This document shows, piece after piece, positions 31,691 through 40,066 of a stretch of 64,000 nucleotides of DNA. The first letter of the stretch is position 1, and each line of letters opens with the position of its first letter. Position numbers and translations under genes: made by a program. The notes below the pieces were generated by a model. That model had not been told where the DNA came from. It saw nothing but the letters and a program-made list of their open reading frames with translations, and made no database searches. The DNA comes from Pempheris klunzingeri. Taxonomy: Eukaryota > Chordata > Actinopteri > Acropomatiformes > Pempheridae. Where the stretch lies: the NCBI RefSeq assembly GCF_042242105.1, contig NC_092031.1, forward strand, positions 20,347,162 to 20,411,161, written 5' to 3'.

Positions 31691-32138
31691 CAAACTCTGA
31701 CTTTCTATGATCTACAATTTGTGTATTCTTATAAAAACTAGTGAGAATACTCACTAATGAGTGAGAATACAACTGAGTTTCAGCTCAGAATAAAGTACTG
31801 CAGCAAATTATCTGTCACCACATGAATCATAAATGAGCTGCAAGCTGTATTTATCTTGCTTGGAAAAGAAAAAAAAATGTCAACACTTGTCATGGAAGCC
31901 TGGGCTTTAATAGACACTGTACCATGTCAAAGGACTTAAGTTAAGTAAATGTGATGCAGCATTGCTAAATGTGTCACTTGCTGAACTTTAGTATTAAATC
32001 AGATGGTGATTCACATTTCAAAGTCTTTGGACTAGGAGACAACAGGATGGTGACGTATTCACGCAAGTGGATATGCCACTCCAAGATGGCGGACAAGCCC
32101 GCGAAAATTGAGCAGTACAGAACAAGAGCACAATGGAG

Positions 32139-32254
32139 ACTGTAATTTACTAGTCTAAACACTAGGGTGCAGGACACTGCTGAGTGTGTAACGTTGACTG
32201 TAATTTACAGGTCTAAACACTATGGTGCAGGACACCACTGAATGTGTAATGGTG
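32139..32254. repeat. 58-bp tandem duplication
   Basis: Two copies beginning ACTGTAATTTAC, at 32139 and 32197. Both contain GTCTAAACACTA.GGTGCAGG and are offset by 58 bp, with a few substitutions. Confidence 0.85.
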
Positions 32255-32424
32255 CTGACCGCGCCCGTAATTTAGATGGAGGTGCGTGAATGTATGTGTG
32301 TGCATGTGTAAATGCAGACGTGTAGGTTAGTATTGAAAGAGAAAGAGGAAAGGAAAGCACTCAAAGCACAGCAAAGAGGGTCTTAACTGTCGCAGAAACA
32401 CACAGTAACCGTCTATTTTATCGC

Positions 32425-32613
32425 TCAGTGACTTGACTGGTAAACGATTGTGGCGCTGGTCCGTTTACTGGCTTTGTCAACACAACCGACACCATCTGGC
32501 TTCGGATGGGTCCGTTGTACCTCTGCGTCGGCGGTGTAAACAGTGTGCTGGTCCTCGGATGGCAGCGTAGGAACAGTGGGAGTTGAAAGGTTGTAAAAGC
32601 TATCCTTCTCTTT
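32425..32613 (-). CDS. Orphan terminal-exon-like coding stretch, gene unknown
   Basis: After a textbook acceptor (TTTGCTTTTCTCTCCAG at 32614) the frame stays open for 62 codons to a stop at 32425-32427. The translation includes KEKDSFYNLSTPTVPTLPSE, DQHTVYTADAEVQ and SATIVYQSSH. It is rich in Ser/Thr/Pro with three spaced tyrosines, like a cytoplasmic tail of a membrane receptor, but none fits a strict ITIM. No partner exon is seen upstream on the minus strand between 32614 and the tRNA array. It may be the last exon of a gene cut off by the array, a pseudogene exon, or a chance frame. Confidence 0.3.
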   Translation of the reverse strand, partial: KEKDSFYNLSTPTVPTLPSEDQHTVYTADAEVQRTHPKPDGVGCVDKASKRTSATIVYQSSH

Positions 32614-33084
32614 CTGGAGAGAAAAGCAAACTGTCTCTGCCTTCTTCAGGTAAAAATGAGGGGAAAAGCCCCGGATTGCTCCGGTGAAGGACACAAAACG
32701 AAACCAAATGCAGGGAAACAAAAACAGGGACAAAAACAGACAGTTGCTCGTCCAGCGAGTGTGGGGGAGGCTGTTACCTAGGTTTTACAGGGACGTCTGA
32801 TCAGCGAACACCTCCTGTAGCAACTTGCGTCACAGTGGAAAGGTGGTGTGGCTTCGGTGTTCGCTAGTTTTATGCTTTTAGTGACGCCATGGCCATACCG
32901 TGGGCTCCTCCTGGAGTCTGGTGGTTTTTCTCCCAATGACAACCCATGGTTTGGATCCTGGCCAAACCTCCAGCCTAGTTTTTTTGGTTTTACCGCCTGA
33001 GGGAGTGTTGGTGCCGACCCTTGTTTCAGGCTTTGGAATTTACATGTAGGCCCCTCTTTTGTTCTGCCACGTGGTGAAGGCCCA
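32614..33084. other. Transition region left of the tRNA repeats
   Basis: GC-richer than the chrm3 flank, with no family recognised. It leads directly into the first decayed copy of the tRNA unit. Confidence 0.4.
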
Positions 33085-33245
33085 ACAGCTCTTTCAAGGA
33101 AACAGCATCTTCTTTCAGGGCCTGGGTATCTCAAACAGTAGAGCATCAGACTTTTAATCTGAGGGTCCAGGATTCAAGTCCCTGTTCAGGTGCTCTGACA
33201 GTTGCTGACATTCTGGTTGTTGGTTTTCTATGGTGTAGTGATGTT
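33085..33245 (+). repeat. Decayed outlying copy of the tRNA unit
   Basis: From AGCTCTTTCAAGGAAA through the tRNA-Lys-like gene to GTTGTTGGTTTTC, this segment aligns with the Lys portion of the regular unit but with many substitutions. Homology stops before the spacer and the Phe gene. Confidence 0.8.
33120..33192 (+). pseudogene. tRNA-Lys(UUU), decayed copy
   Basis: Same 73-nt layout as the array tRNA-Lys, with anticodon TTT intact. The A box reads TATCTCAAACAG, losing the G of TAGCTC and one G of the GG pair. The B box reads GATTCAAGTCC and the acceptor end closes with a G-T pair. Probably poorly transcribed. Confidence 0.75.
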
Positions 33246-33267
33246 GTCGGATGGAACCCCATCACTG

Positions 33268-33293
33268 GTCACTGGTTAACCCTAACCAGTGAC
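33268..33293. repeat. Perfect 11-bp inverted repeat
   Basis: GTCACTGGTTA and TAACCAGTGAC flank a 4-nt loop ACCC, just left of the fossil LTR. It may be a terminal structure of an inserted element or a cruciform-prone site. Confidence 0.85.
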
Positions 33294-33336
33294 TATTTGT
33301 CTTGGTTCAAGGTTTTTCAAAGTATTTAAAATCAAA

Positions 33337-33773
33337 TGTCAGTTTTCTCAAAATGCACCAGGAGAATTCAGGATTCAGTGCAGTAGAGGTTTATTGTCGA
33401 CAACAAAACCCAAGACCAGAACAAGATCAATCCTTGCACAGCTCCAGAACTGTTCCTGAACAGCTCTGGCACTTACACTAACTGCATGCTTTAAAAACAA
33501 ACTGTAAAATGATATATTTGGTTACATTCTGTTTACATTGTATCACACTCATTATTTGGTTGGTTACATAATCCATCACACTTTTTATTTGATTACCAGG
33601 AATACATTTCTTTCAAAATAGTCTGTGTTATAGTTGATCAACACACCTTATATCATACTAAGTCATTGAGTTGCACATCTAAATCAATTCATACTAGGTT
33701 ATTGAGTTACTAGATTATTAAGTTACACATCTTAATCAATACACTATGTGATACCTCAACATTTGATGCCACA
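33337..33773 (-). mobile_element. Fossil LTR of a retroelement
   Basis: On the minus strand a 437-bp block begins TGTGGCATC, ends AAACTGACA, and carries a poly(A) signal AATAAA toward its end. It is preceded by a purine run (GAGCAGGGAGGAAA, 33774-33787) that fits a polypurine tract, so this is the 3' LTR. No matching 5' LTR is seen, so the element is incomplete. Whether the family is endogenous retrovirus or Ty3-type is not determined. Confidence 0.6.
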
Positions 33774-34340
33774 TTTCCTCCCTGCTCAAACCTAATACTC
33801 TTCCTCGGCAATAAGGGATCCGTGTACCATTACAAACAGGGAAAAACATATATTCTAGCAGCAAATTTCATGGGGCATTGTTTACGTAATATCTGCTCCT
33901 TGGTGAATGGAAAGGACTCTCTTTGATCAGGGTGGTCCTCTGCAGGCCATGTTACCTGGAAATGGTTAGGGGTGTTGTCATCCGCACGGTTGCTTCTCCA
34001 TGATGACCAGTTACTTGGTCCTGGCATAGCCTGGGGAATCCATCCTCTGGGTTGGTGAAATATCCCTGTCGGTCTCCCCACAGTCCTGGTGCTGGTCTCT
34101 TGATGACTGGTGCTGTTGGAAGCCATGGTCCTGGTGGTGGTCTCTCGAAGACTGGTGCTGGTTGCATCCTTGGGTCCCTTGGGGCGCCGGTCCAGTGGTT
34201 CTCCCGAGCACTGTTATGAGGATGCTGAAGCCAGCCTGGTGAATGGGACGGCCCACGGTTCGCCTGTGATACTGCAGGTGGAGGACTAACTGGTTCAATG
34301 CCAGGAGGCCTGGGTTGTTAGTGTCTGCAGATAAGAGCAA
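33774..34340 (-). mobile_element. Remnant of the internal region of the same LTR element
   Basis: About 570 bp upstream of the polypurine-like tract on the minus strand, between the LTR and the point where tRNA-unit homology resumes. It has a diverged direct repeat with blocks such as CATCAAGAGACCACCACC-like segments. No conserved retroviral domain is recognisable; the element is broken and cannot be classified from this piece. Confidence 0.4.
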
Positions 34341-34346
34341 GTTATC

Positions 34347-34640
34347 CTGCAACATGTTCACCAACAGTTATTGATGATTGAACATTTTATTAGGTGTACT
34401 TTGCGATGCACTTCCCCTCGATGTATTTAAAACTTCGTCAGTAGGAAAGAGAAAAATCCAGAGTACTTGTCTTCAGAAACACCTTGTGATCCTGGCCATA
34501 CTTTTCGCTGGTTTCGGCAAAGGCAGTGGCATTATTGAAGCAACCGCATTGAAGCGGACATTTTGACATTAGCAAAAGCTGTTTCAAGGAGAAAAAAAAC
34601 CAAAGGCTTTTTTCAGGGCCTGGGTAGCTCTTTTAATACC
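34347..34640 (+). repeat. Decayed edge copy of the tRNA unit
   Basis: Aligns with the Phe-to-Lys spacer of the regular unit (TTCACCAACAGTTATTGATG onwards) with substitutions and small indels, then ends in a truncated tRNA-Lys. It marks the left border of the array. Confidence 0.85.
34618..34637 (+). pseudogene. tRNA-Lys, truncated to 20 nt
   Basis: GCCTGGGTAGCTC is joined directly to TTTTAAT of the anticodon loop and then to spacer sequence, so most of the D arm and the entire T arm are deleted. Confidence 0.85.
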
Positions 34641-34927
34641 CAGGTTGGTAATGGTTAAACGTGAAGTAATCAAGCTTTTCACCGACAGTTATTGATGATT
34701 GAACATTCCATTAGCTGTATTTTGCATTGCACTTCCCCTTAACAGTACCGATGTGTTTAAAACATCTTCAATAGGAAAGAGAAAAACCCAAAGTACTTGT
34801 CTTCAGAAACACCTTGGGATCCTGGCCGTACTTTTCACTGGTGTCATCCCAGTTTCGGCAAAGGCAGTGGCTACGGACATTGTTTGACCTTAGCAAAAGC
34901 TATTTCAAGGAAAAAACACCCAAAGGC

Positions 34928-34934
34928 TTTTTTT
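34928..34934 (+). terminator. T7 tract before tRNA-Lys (recurs every unit)
   Basis: Seven Ts end 4 nt before the first base of tRNA-Lys. Pol III stops at T4 or longer, so this tract would block read-through from the preceding unit into Lys. Present at the same place in the units checked. Confidence 0.6.
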
Positions 34935-34938
34935 CAGG

Positions 34939-35011
34939 GCCTGGGTAGCTCAGACGGCAGAGCATCAGACTTTTAATCTGAGGGTCCAGGGTTCAAGTCC
35001 CTGTTCAGGCG
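34939..35011 (+). tRNA. tRNA-Lys(UUU), copy 1
   Basis: Delivers lysine to AAA and AAG codons. 73 nt; acceptor GCCTGGG pairs with TTCAGGC; D stem GCTC/GAGC; anticodon arm TCAGA-CTTTTAA-TCTGA; T arm CAGGG-TTCAAGT-CCCTG; discriminator G. A box TAGCTCAGACGG, B box GGTTCAAGTCC. Compared with my recollection of mammalian tRNA-Lys(UUU), the pair C4-G69 is U4-A69, a compensatory change. First T4 lies 34 nt past the gene. This is the reference copy for those below. Confidence 0.97.
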
Positions 35012-35045
35012 CTCTGTTCACAGTTGCTGACGTTCGAGTTGTTGG

Positions 35046-35049
35046 TTTT
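35046..35049 (+). terminator. Pol III T4 terminator of tRNA-Lys (recurs every unit)
   Basis: First run of four Ts after tRNA-Lys, in GTTGGTTTTC, giving a 3' trailer of about 35 nt. The same run is present after the outlying decayed copy near 33223. Confidence 0.65.
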
Positions 35050-35159
35050 CAGTGGTGTGGTGCTTCCATATGTACTCTTGCAATGTCAATTGGTAAATCC
35101 CACATTACCAGTAATAGGGTAACCATTACCATCAGCGCCTTAAGTGGGCTTTTCTTCTG

Positions 35160-35175
35160 TGACGTTCATTTGCAT
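35160..35175 (+). promoter_or_regulatory. CRE half-site and octamer motif in the spacer (recurs every unit)
   Basis: TGACGT (35160-35165) is followed 2 nt later by the perfect octamer ATTTGCAT (35168-35175), 250 bp upstream of tRNA-Phe. Octamers bind Oct-1 in distal elements of snRNA and some Pol III promoters. A role here is inference; standard tRNA genes rely on internal boxes. Confidence 0.35.
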
Positions 35176-35424
35176 TTACCATGAAAAATGCCTTGTGCAA
35201 GCATAAAACTCTGCTCCTGTCACATACAGGCACATTTTTGTTAGATATGATTAAGCCCAGGAGGATACAAAAACTTATCATGGAATTATAACCTTTGATT
35301 GACATTGGAACATCTCAGGAGATTCAAGGTATCAAAAGTGCTGGGACACTTCAGAAGTTGTCGTTGCTTGTCCGTCGTCAATGTGAAATCAGAGAGTGAG
35401 AAGTGCAAAGTCTACCTCTTCTAT

Positions 35425-35497
35425 GCCGAAATAGCTCAGTTGGGATAGCGTTAGACTGAAGATCTAAAGGTCCCTGGTTCGATCCCGGGTTTCGGCA
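35425..35497 (+). tRNA. tRNA-Phe(GAA), copy 1, D-stem variant
   Basis: Delivers phenylalanine to UUU and UUC. Consensus of the array: acceptor GCCGAAA/TTTCGGC, D stem GCTC/GAGC, anticodon arm TTAGA-CTGAAGA-TCTAA, T arm CCTGG-TTCGATC-CCGGG, discriminator A; A box TAGCTCAGTTGG, B box GGTTCGATCCC. This copy has T at position 22, making a C13-T22 mismatch in the D stem. Confidence 0.95.
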
Positions 35498-35548
35498 GAA
35501 GCCGGTGTTCCTTCTTTGTGCAATGTCAACATGTTCACTGTATTAGCC

Positions 35549-35564
35549 AAGGAATGCGTTCCTT
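35549..35564 (+). repeat. Inverted repeat AAGGAA-TGCG-TTCCTT downstream of tRNA-Phe (every unit)
   Basis: Six-base arms around a 4-nt loop, 52 nt past tRNA-Phe. Present unchanged in the units I checked. It lies inside the stretch that a read-through Phe transcript would include. Confidence 0.8.
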
Positions 35565-35608
35565 CAGCGATAGGACGCTATGGCAACGGATTTAGTGCTG
35601 CTTCATCT

Positions 35609-35635
35609 CACGTCAAAGAGGAGTATCCTGACGTG
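35609..35635 (+). repeat. Inverted repeat CACGTCA-N13-TGACGTG (every unit)
   Basis: Seven-base arms, each containing a TGACGT core in opposite orientation, separated by 13 nt and 112 nt past tRNA-Phe. The copy near 41690 has one arm base changed. It could be a paired CRE/ATF site or an RNA stem. Confidence 0.75.
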
Positions 35636-35686
35636 CACAGACTCCTCAAAACAGGCTGGTAATGGTTAAACGAGAAGTAATCAAGC

Positions 35687-35690
35687 TTTT
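35687..35690 (+). terminator. First T4 run after tRNA-Phe (recurs every unit)
   Basis: The only run of four Ts after tRNA-Phe, 190 nt downstream in CAAGCTTTTCACC. Closer to the gene there is only TTCCTTCTTTG (about 35508-35518), which could act as a weak non-canonical stop. Confidence 0.5.
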
Positions 35691-35949
35691 CACCAACAGT
35701 TATTGATGACTGAACATTCCATTAGCTGTATTTTGCATTGCACTTCCCCTTAACAGTACCGATGTGTTTAAAACATCTTCAATAGGAAAGAGAAAAACCC
35801 AAAGTACTTGTCTTCAGAAACACCTTGGGATCCTGGCCGTACTTTTCGCTGGTGTCATCCCAGTTTCGGCAAAGGCAGTGGCTACGGACATTGTTTGACC
35901 TTAGCAAAAGCTATTTCAAGGAAAAAACACCCAAAGGCTTTTTTTCAGG

Positions 35950-36022
35950 GCCTGGGTAGCTCAGACGGCAGAGCATCAGACTTTTAATCTGAGGGTCCAG
36001 GGTTCAAGTCCCTGTTCAGGCG
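35950..36022 (+). tRNA. tRNA-Lys(UUU), copy 2
   Basis: Identical to copy 1. Confidence 0.97.
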
Positions 36023-36435
36023 CTCTGTTCACAGTTGCTGACGTTCGAGTTGTTGGTTTTCAGTGGTGTGGTGCTTCCATATGTACTCTTGCAATGTCAA
36101 CTGGTAAATCCCACATTACCAGTAATAGGCTAACCATTACCATCAGCGCCTTAAGTGGGCTTTTCTTCTGTGACGTTCATTTGCATTTACCATGAAAAAG
36201 GCCTTGTGCAAGCATAAAACTCTGCTCCTGTCACATACAGGCACATTTTTGTTAGATATGATTAAGCCCAGGAGGATACAAAAACTTATCATGGAATGAT
36301 AACCTTTGATTGACATTGGAACATCTCAGGAGATTCAAGGTATCAAAAGTGCTGGGACACTTCAGAAGTTGTCGTTGCTTGTCCGTCGTCAATGTGAAAT
36401 CAGACAGTGAGAAGTGCAAAGTTTGCCTCTTCTGT

Positions 36436-36508
36436 GCCGAAATAGCTCAGTTGGGAGAGCGTTAGACTGAAGATCTAAAGGTCCCTGGTTCGATCCCGGG
36501 TTTCGGCA
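36436..36508 (+). tRNA. tRNA-Phe(GAA), copy 2
   Basis: Consensus sequence with intact D stem. Confidence 0.97.
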
Positions 36509-36960
36509 GAAGCCGGTGTTCCTTCTTTGTGCAATGTCAACATGTTCACTGTATTAGCCAAGGAATGCGTTCCTTCAGCGATAGGACGCTATGGCAACGG
36601 ATTTAGTGCTGCTTCATCTCACGTCAAAGAGGAGTATCCTGACGTGCACAGACTCCTCAAAACAGGCTGGTAATGGTTAAACGTGAAGTAATCAAGCTTT
36701 TCACCAACAATTATTGATGATTGAACATTCCATTAGCTGTATTTTAGCTGTTACTTCCCCTTAACAGTACCGATGTGTTTAAAACATCTTCAATAGGAAA
36801 GAGAAAAACCCAAAGTACTTGTCTTCAGAAACACCTTGGGATCCTGGCCGTACTTTTCGCTGGTGTCATCCCAGTTTCGGCAAAGGCAGTGGCTACGGAC
36901 ATTGTTTGACCTTAGCAAAAGCTATTTCAAGGAAAAAACACCCAAAGGCTTTTTTTCAGG

Positions 36961-37033
36961 GCCTGGGTAGCTCAGATGGCAGAGCATCAGACTTTTAATC
37001 TGAGGGTCCAGGGTTCAAGTCCCTGTTCAGGCG
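36961..37033 (+). tRNA. tRNA-Lys(UUU), copy 3, D-loop variant
   Basis: T at position 17 of the D loop (AGATGG). The A box still fits its consensus. Confidence 0.96.
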
Positions 37034-37446
37034 CTCTGTTCACAGTTGCTGACGTTCGAGTTGTTGGTTTTCAGTGGTGTGGTGCTTCCATATGTACTCT
37101 TGCAATGTCAATTGGTAAATCCCACATTACCAGTAATAGGGTAACCATTACCATCAGCGCCTTAAGTGGGCTTTTCTTCTGTGACGTTCATTTGCATTTA
37201 CCATGAAAAATGCCTTGTGCAAGCATAAAACTCTGCTCCTGTCACATACAGGCACATTTTTGTTAGATATGATTAAGCCCAGGAGGATACAAAAACTTAT
37301 CATGGAATTATAACCTTTGATTGACATTGGAACATCTCAGGAGATTCAAGGTATCAAAAGTGCTGGGACACTTCAGAAGTTGTCGTTGCTTGTCCGTCGT
37401 CAATGTGAAATCAGAGAGTGAGAAGTGCAAAGTCTACCTCTTCTAT

Positions 37447-37519
37447 GCCGAAATAGCTCAGTTGGGATAGCGTTAGACTGAAAATCTAAAGGTCCCTGGT
37501 TCGATCCCGGGTTTCGGCA
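37447..37519 (+). tRNA. tRNA-Phe(GAA), copy 3, A37 and D-stem variant
   Basis: Anticodon loop CTGAAAA: G37 is replaced by A, removing the base normally modified to wybutosine in tRNA-Phe. It also has T22 in the D stem, as in copy 1. Possibly impaired. Confidence 0.9.
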
Positions 37520-37971
37520 GAAGCCGGTGTTCCTTCTTTGTGCAATGTCAACATGTTCACTGTATTAGCCAAGGAATGCGTTCCTTCAGCGATAGGACGC
37601 TATGGCAACGGATTTAGTGCTGCTTCATCTCACGTCAAAGAGGAGTATCCTGACGTGCACAGACTCCTCAAAACAGGCTGGTAATGGTTAAACGAGAAGT
37701 AATCAAGCTTTTCACCAACAGTTATTGATGACTGAACATTCCATTAGCTGTATATTGCATTGCACTTCCCCTTAACAGTACAGATGTGTTTAAAACATCT
37801 TCAATAGGAAAGAGAAAAACCCAAAGTACTTGTCTTCAGAAACACCTTGGGATCCTGGCCGTACTTTTCGCTGGTGTCATCCCAGTTTCGGCAAAGGCAG
37901 TGGCTACGGACATTGTTTGACCTTAGCAAAAGCTATTTCAAGGAAAAAACACCCAAAGGCTTTTTTTCAGG

Positions 37972-38044
37972 GCCTGGGTAGCTCAGACGGCAGAGCATCA
38001 GACTTTTAATCTCAGGGTCCAGGGTTCAAGTCCCTGTTCAGGCG
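37972..38044 (+). tRNA. tRNA-Lys(UUU), copy 4, C42 variant
   Basis: Anticodon stem reads TCAGA/TCTCA: C42 faces C28, a mismatch. First of twelve copies with this change. Confidence 0.92.
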
Positions 38045-38457
38045 CTCTGTTCACAGTTGCTGACGTTCGAGTTGTTGGTTTTCAGTGGTGTGGTGCTTCC
38101 ATATGTACTCTTGCAATGTCAACTGGTAAATCCCACATTACCAGTAATAGGCTAACCATTACCATCAGCGCCTTAAGTGGGCTTTTCTTCTGTGACGTTC
38201 ATTTGCATTTACCATGAAAAAGGCCTTGTGCAAGCATAAAACTCTGCTCCTGTCACATACAGGCACATTTTTGTTAGATATGATTAAGCCCAGGAGGATA
38301 CAAAAACTTATCATGGAATTATAACCTTTGATTGACATTGGAACATCTCAGGAGATTCAAGGTATCAAAAGTGCTGGGACACTTCAGAAGTTGTCGTTGC
38401 TTGTCCGTCGTCAATGTGAAATCAGAGAGTGAGAAGTGCAAAGTTAGCCTCTTCTGT

Positions 38458-38530
38458 GCCGAAATAGCTCAGTTGGGAGAGCGTTAGACTAAAGATCTAA
38501 AGGTCCCTGGTTCGATCCCGGGTTTTGGCA
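38458..38530 (+). tRNA. tRNA-Phe-like with anticodon AAA, copy 4
   Basis: Anticodon loop CTAAAGA: G34 is A, changing the anticodon from GAA to AAA. Position 69 is T, giving a G4-T69 wobble pair in the acceptor stem. Vertebrate Phe is normally read only by GAA, so this is a decoding variant or a dying copy. Confidence 0.9.
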
Positions 38531-38982
38531 GAAGCCGGTGTTCCTTCTTTGTGCAATGTCAACATGTTCACTGTATTAGCCAAGGAATGCGTTCCTTCAG
38601 CGATAGGACGCTATGGCAACGGATTTAGTGCTGCTTCATCTCACGTCAAAGAGGAGTATCCTGACGTGCACAGACTCCTCAAAACAGGCTGGTAATGGTT
38701 AAACGTGAAGTAATCAAGCTTTTCACCAACAGTTATTGATGACTGAACATTCCATTAGCTGTATTTTGCATTGCACTTCCCCTTAACAGTACCGATGTGT
38801 TTAAAACATCTTCAATAGGAAAGAGAAAAACCCAAAGTACTTGTCTTCAGAAACACCTTGGGATCCTGGCCGTACTTTTCGCTGGTGTCATCCCAGTTTC
38901 GGCAAAGGCAGTGGCTACGGACATTGTTTGACCTTAGCAAAAGCTATTTCAAGGAAAAAACACCCAAAGGCTTTTTTTCAGG

Positions 38983-39055
38983 GCCTGGGTAGCTCAGATG
39001 GCAGAGCATCAGACTTTTAATCTGAGGGTCCAGGGTTCAAGTCCCTGTTCAGGCG
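38983..39055 (+). tRNA. tRNA-Lys(UUU), copy 5, D-loop variant
   Basis: T17, stem intact. Start of a two-unit block repeated at copy 7. Confidence 0.96.
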
Positions 39056-39468
39056 CTCTGTTCACAGTTGCTGACGTTCAAGTTGTTGGTTTTCAGTGGT
39101 GTGGTGCTTCCATATGTACTCTTGCAATGTCAACTGGTAAATCCCACATTACCAGTAATAGGCTAACCATTACCATCAGCGCCTTAAGTGGGCTTTTCTT
39201 CTGTGACGTTCATTTGCATTTACCATGAAAAATGCCTTGTGCAAGCATAAAACTCTGCTCCTGTCACATACAGGCACATTTTTGTTAGATATGATTAAGC
39301 CCAGGAGGATACAAAAACTTATCATGGAATTATAACCTTTGATTGACATTGGAACATCTCAGGAGATTCAAGGTATCAAAAGTGCTGGGACACTTCAGAA
39401 GTTGTCGTTGCTTGTCCGTCGTCAATGTGAAATCAGACAGTGAGAAGTGCAAAGTTTGCCTCTTCTGT

Positions 39469-39541
39469 GCCGAAATAGCTCAGTTGGGAGAGCGTTAGAC
39501 TGAAGATCTAAAGGTCCCTGGTTCGATCCCGGGTTTCGGCA
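39469..39541 (+). tRNA. tRNA-Phe(GAA), copy 5
   Basis: Consensus gene. The 3' flank reads AGAAGCTGG instead of AGAAGCCGG, shared with copy 7. Confidence 0.97.
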
Positions 39542-39993
39542 GAAGCTGGTGTTCCTTCTTTGTGCAATGTCAACATGTTCACTGTATTAGCCAAGGAATG
39601 CGTTCCTTCAGCGATAGGACGCTATGGCAACGGATTTAGTGCTGCTTCATCTCACGTCAAAGAGGAGTGTCCTGACGTGCACAGACTCCTCAAAACAGGC
39701 TGGTAATGGTTAAACGTGAAGTAATCAAGCTTTTCACCAACAGTTATTGATGATTGAACATTCCATTAGCTGTATTTTGCATTGCACTTCCCCTTAACAG
39801 TACCGATGTGTTTAAAACATCTTCAATAGGAAAGAGAAAAACCCAAAGTACTTGTCTTCAGAAACACCTTGGGATCCTGGCCGTACTTTTCGCTGGTGTC
39901 ATCCCAGTTTCGGCAAAGGCAGTGGCTACGGACATTGTTTGACCTTAGCAAAAGCTATTTCAAGGAAAAAACACCCAATGGCTTTTTTTCAGG

Positions 39994-40066
39994 GCCTGGG
40001 TAGCTCAGACGGCAGAGCATCAGACTTTTAATCTGAGGGTCCAGGGTTCAAGTCCCTGTTCAGGCG
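39994..40066 (+). tRNA. tRNA-Lys(UUU), copy 6
   Basis: Identical to copy 1; the upstream spacer reads CAATGG rather than CAAAGG. Confidence 0.97.

Larger units (their letters stand above)
28766..32424. other. Upstream region of chrm3
   Basis: Probably intron and 5' non-coding DNA of chrm3. Contains a hAT-like remnant at 28978-29110, a possible second DNA-transposon end near 29280-29340 (GAGCCGGCCCTGCC), a candidate non-coding exon ending at 31412, and a 58-bp tandem duplication at 32139-32254. No protein gene is supported here. Confidence 0.55.

Noticed and set aside
38998-39228. A 76-codon ATG frame overlapping tRNA-Lys in some units
   Set aside because: It exists only where the D-loop base is T (creating ATG) and reads straight through the tRNA gene, so it is a by-product of the tRNA variant.
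39754-39942. A 62-codon open frame (NIPLAVFCIALPLN...) repeated in most array units
   Set aside because: It begins with TTG, not ATG; some units have CTG or further changes at that place. Because units are homogenised and lack indels, an open frame recurs automatically. No sign of coding constraint can be separated from homogenisation.
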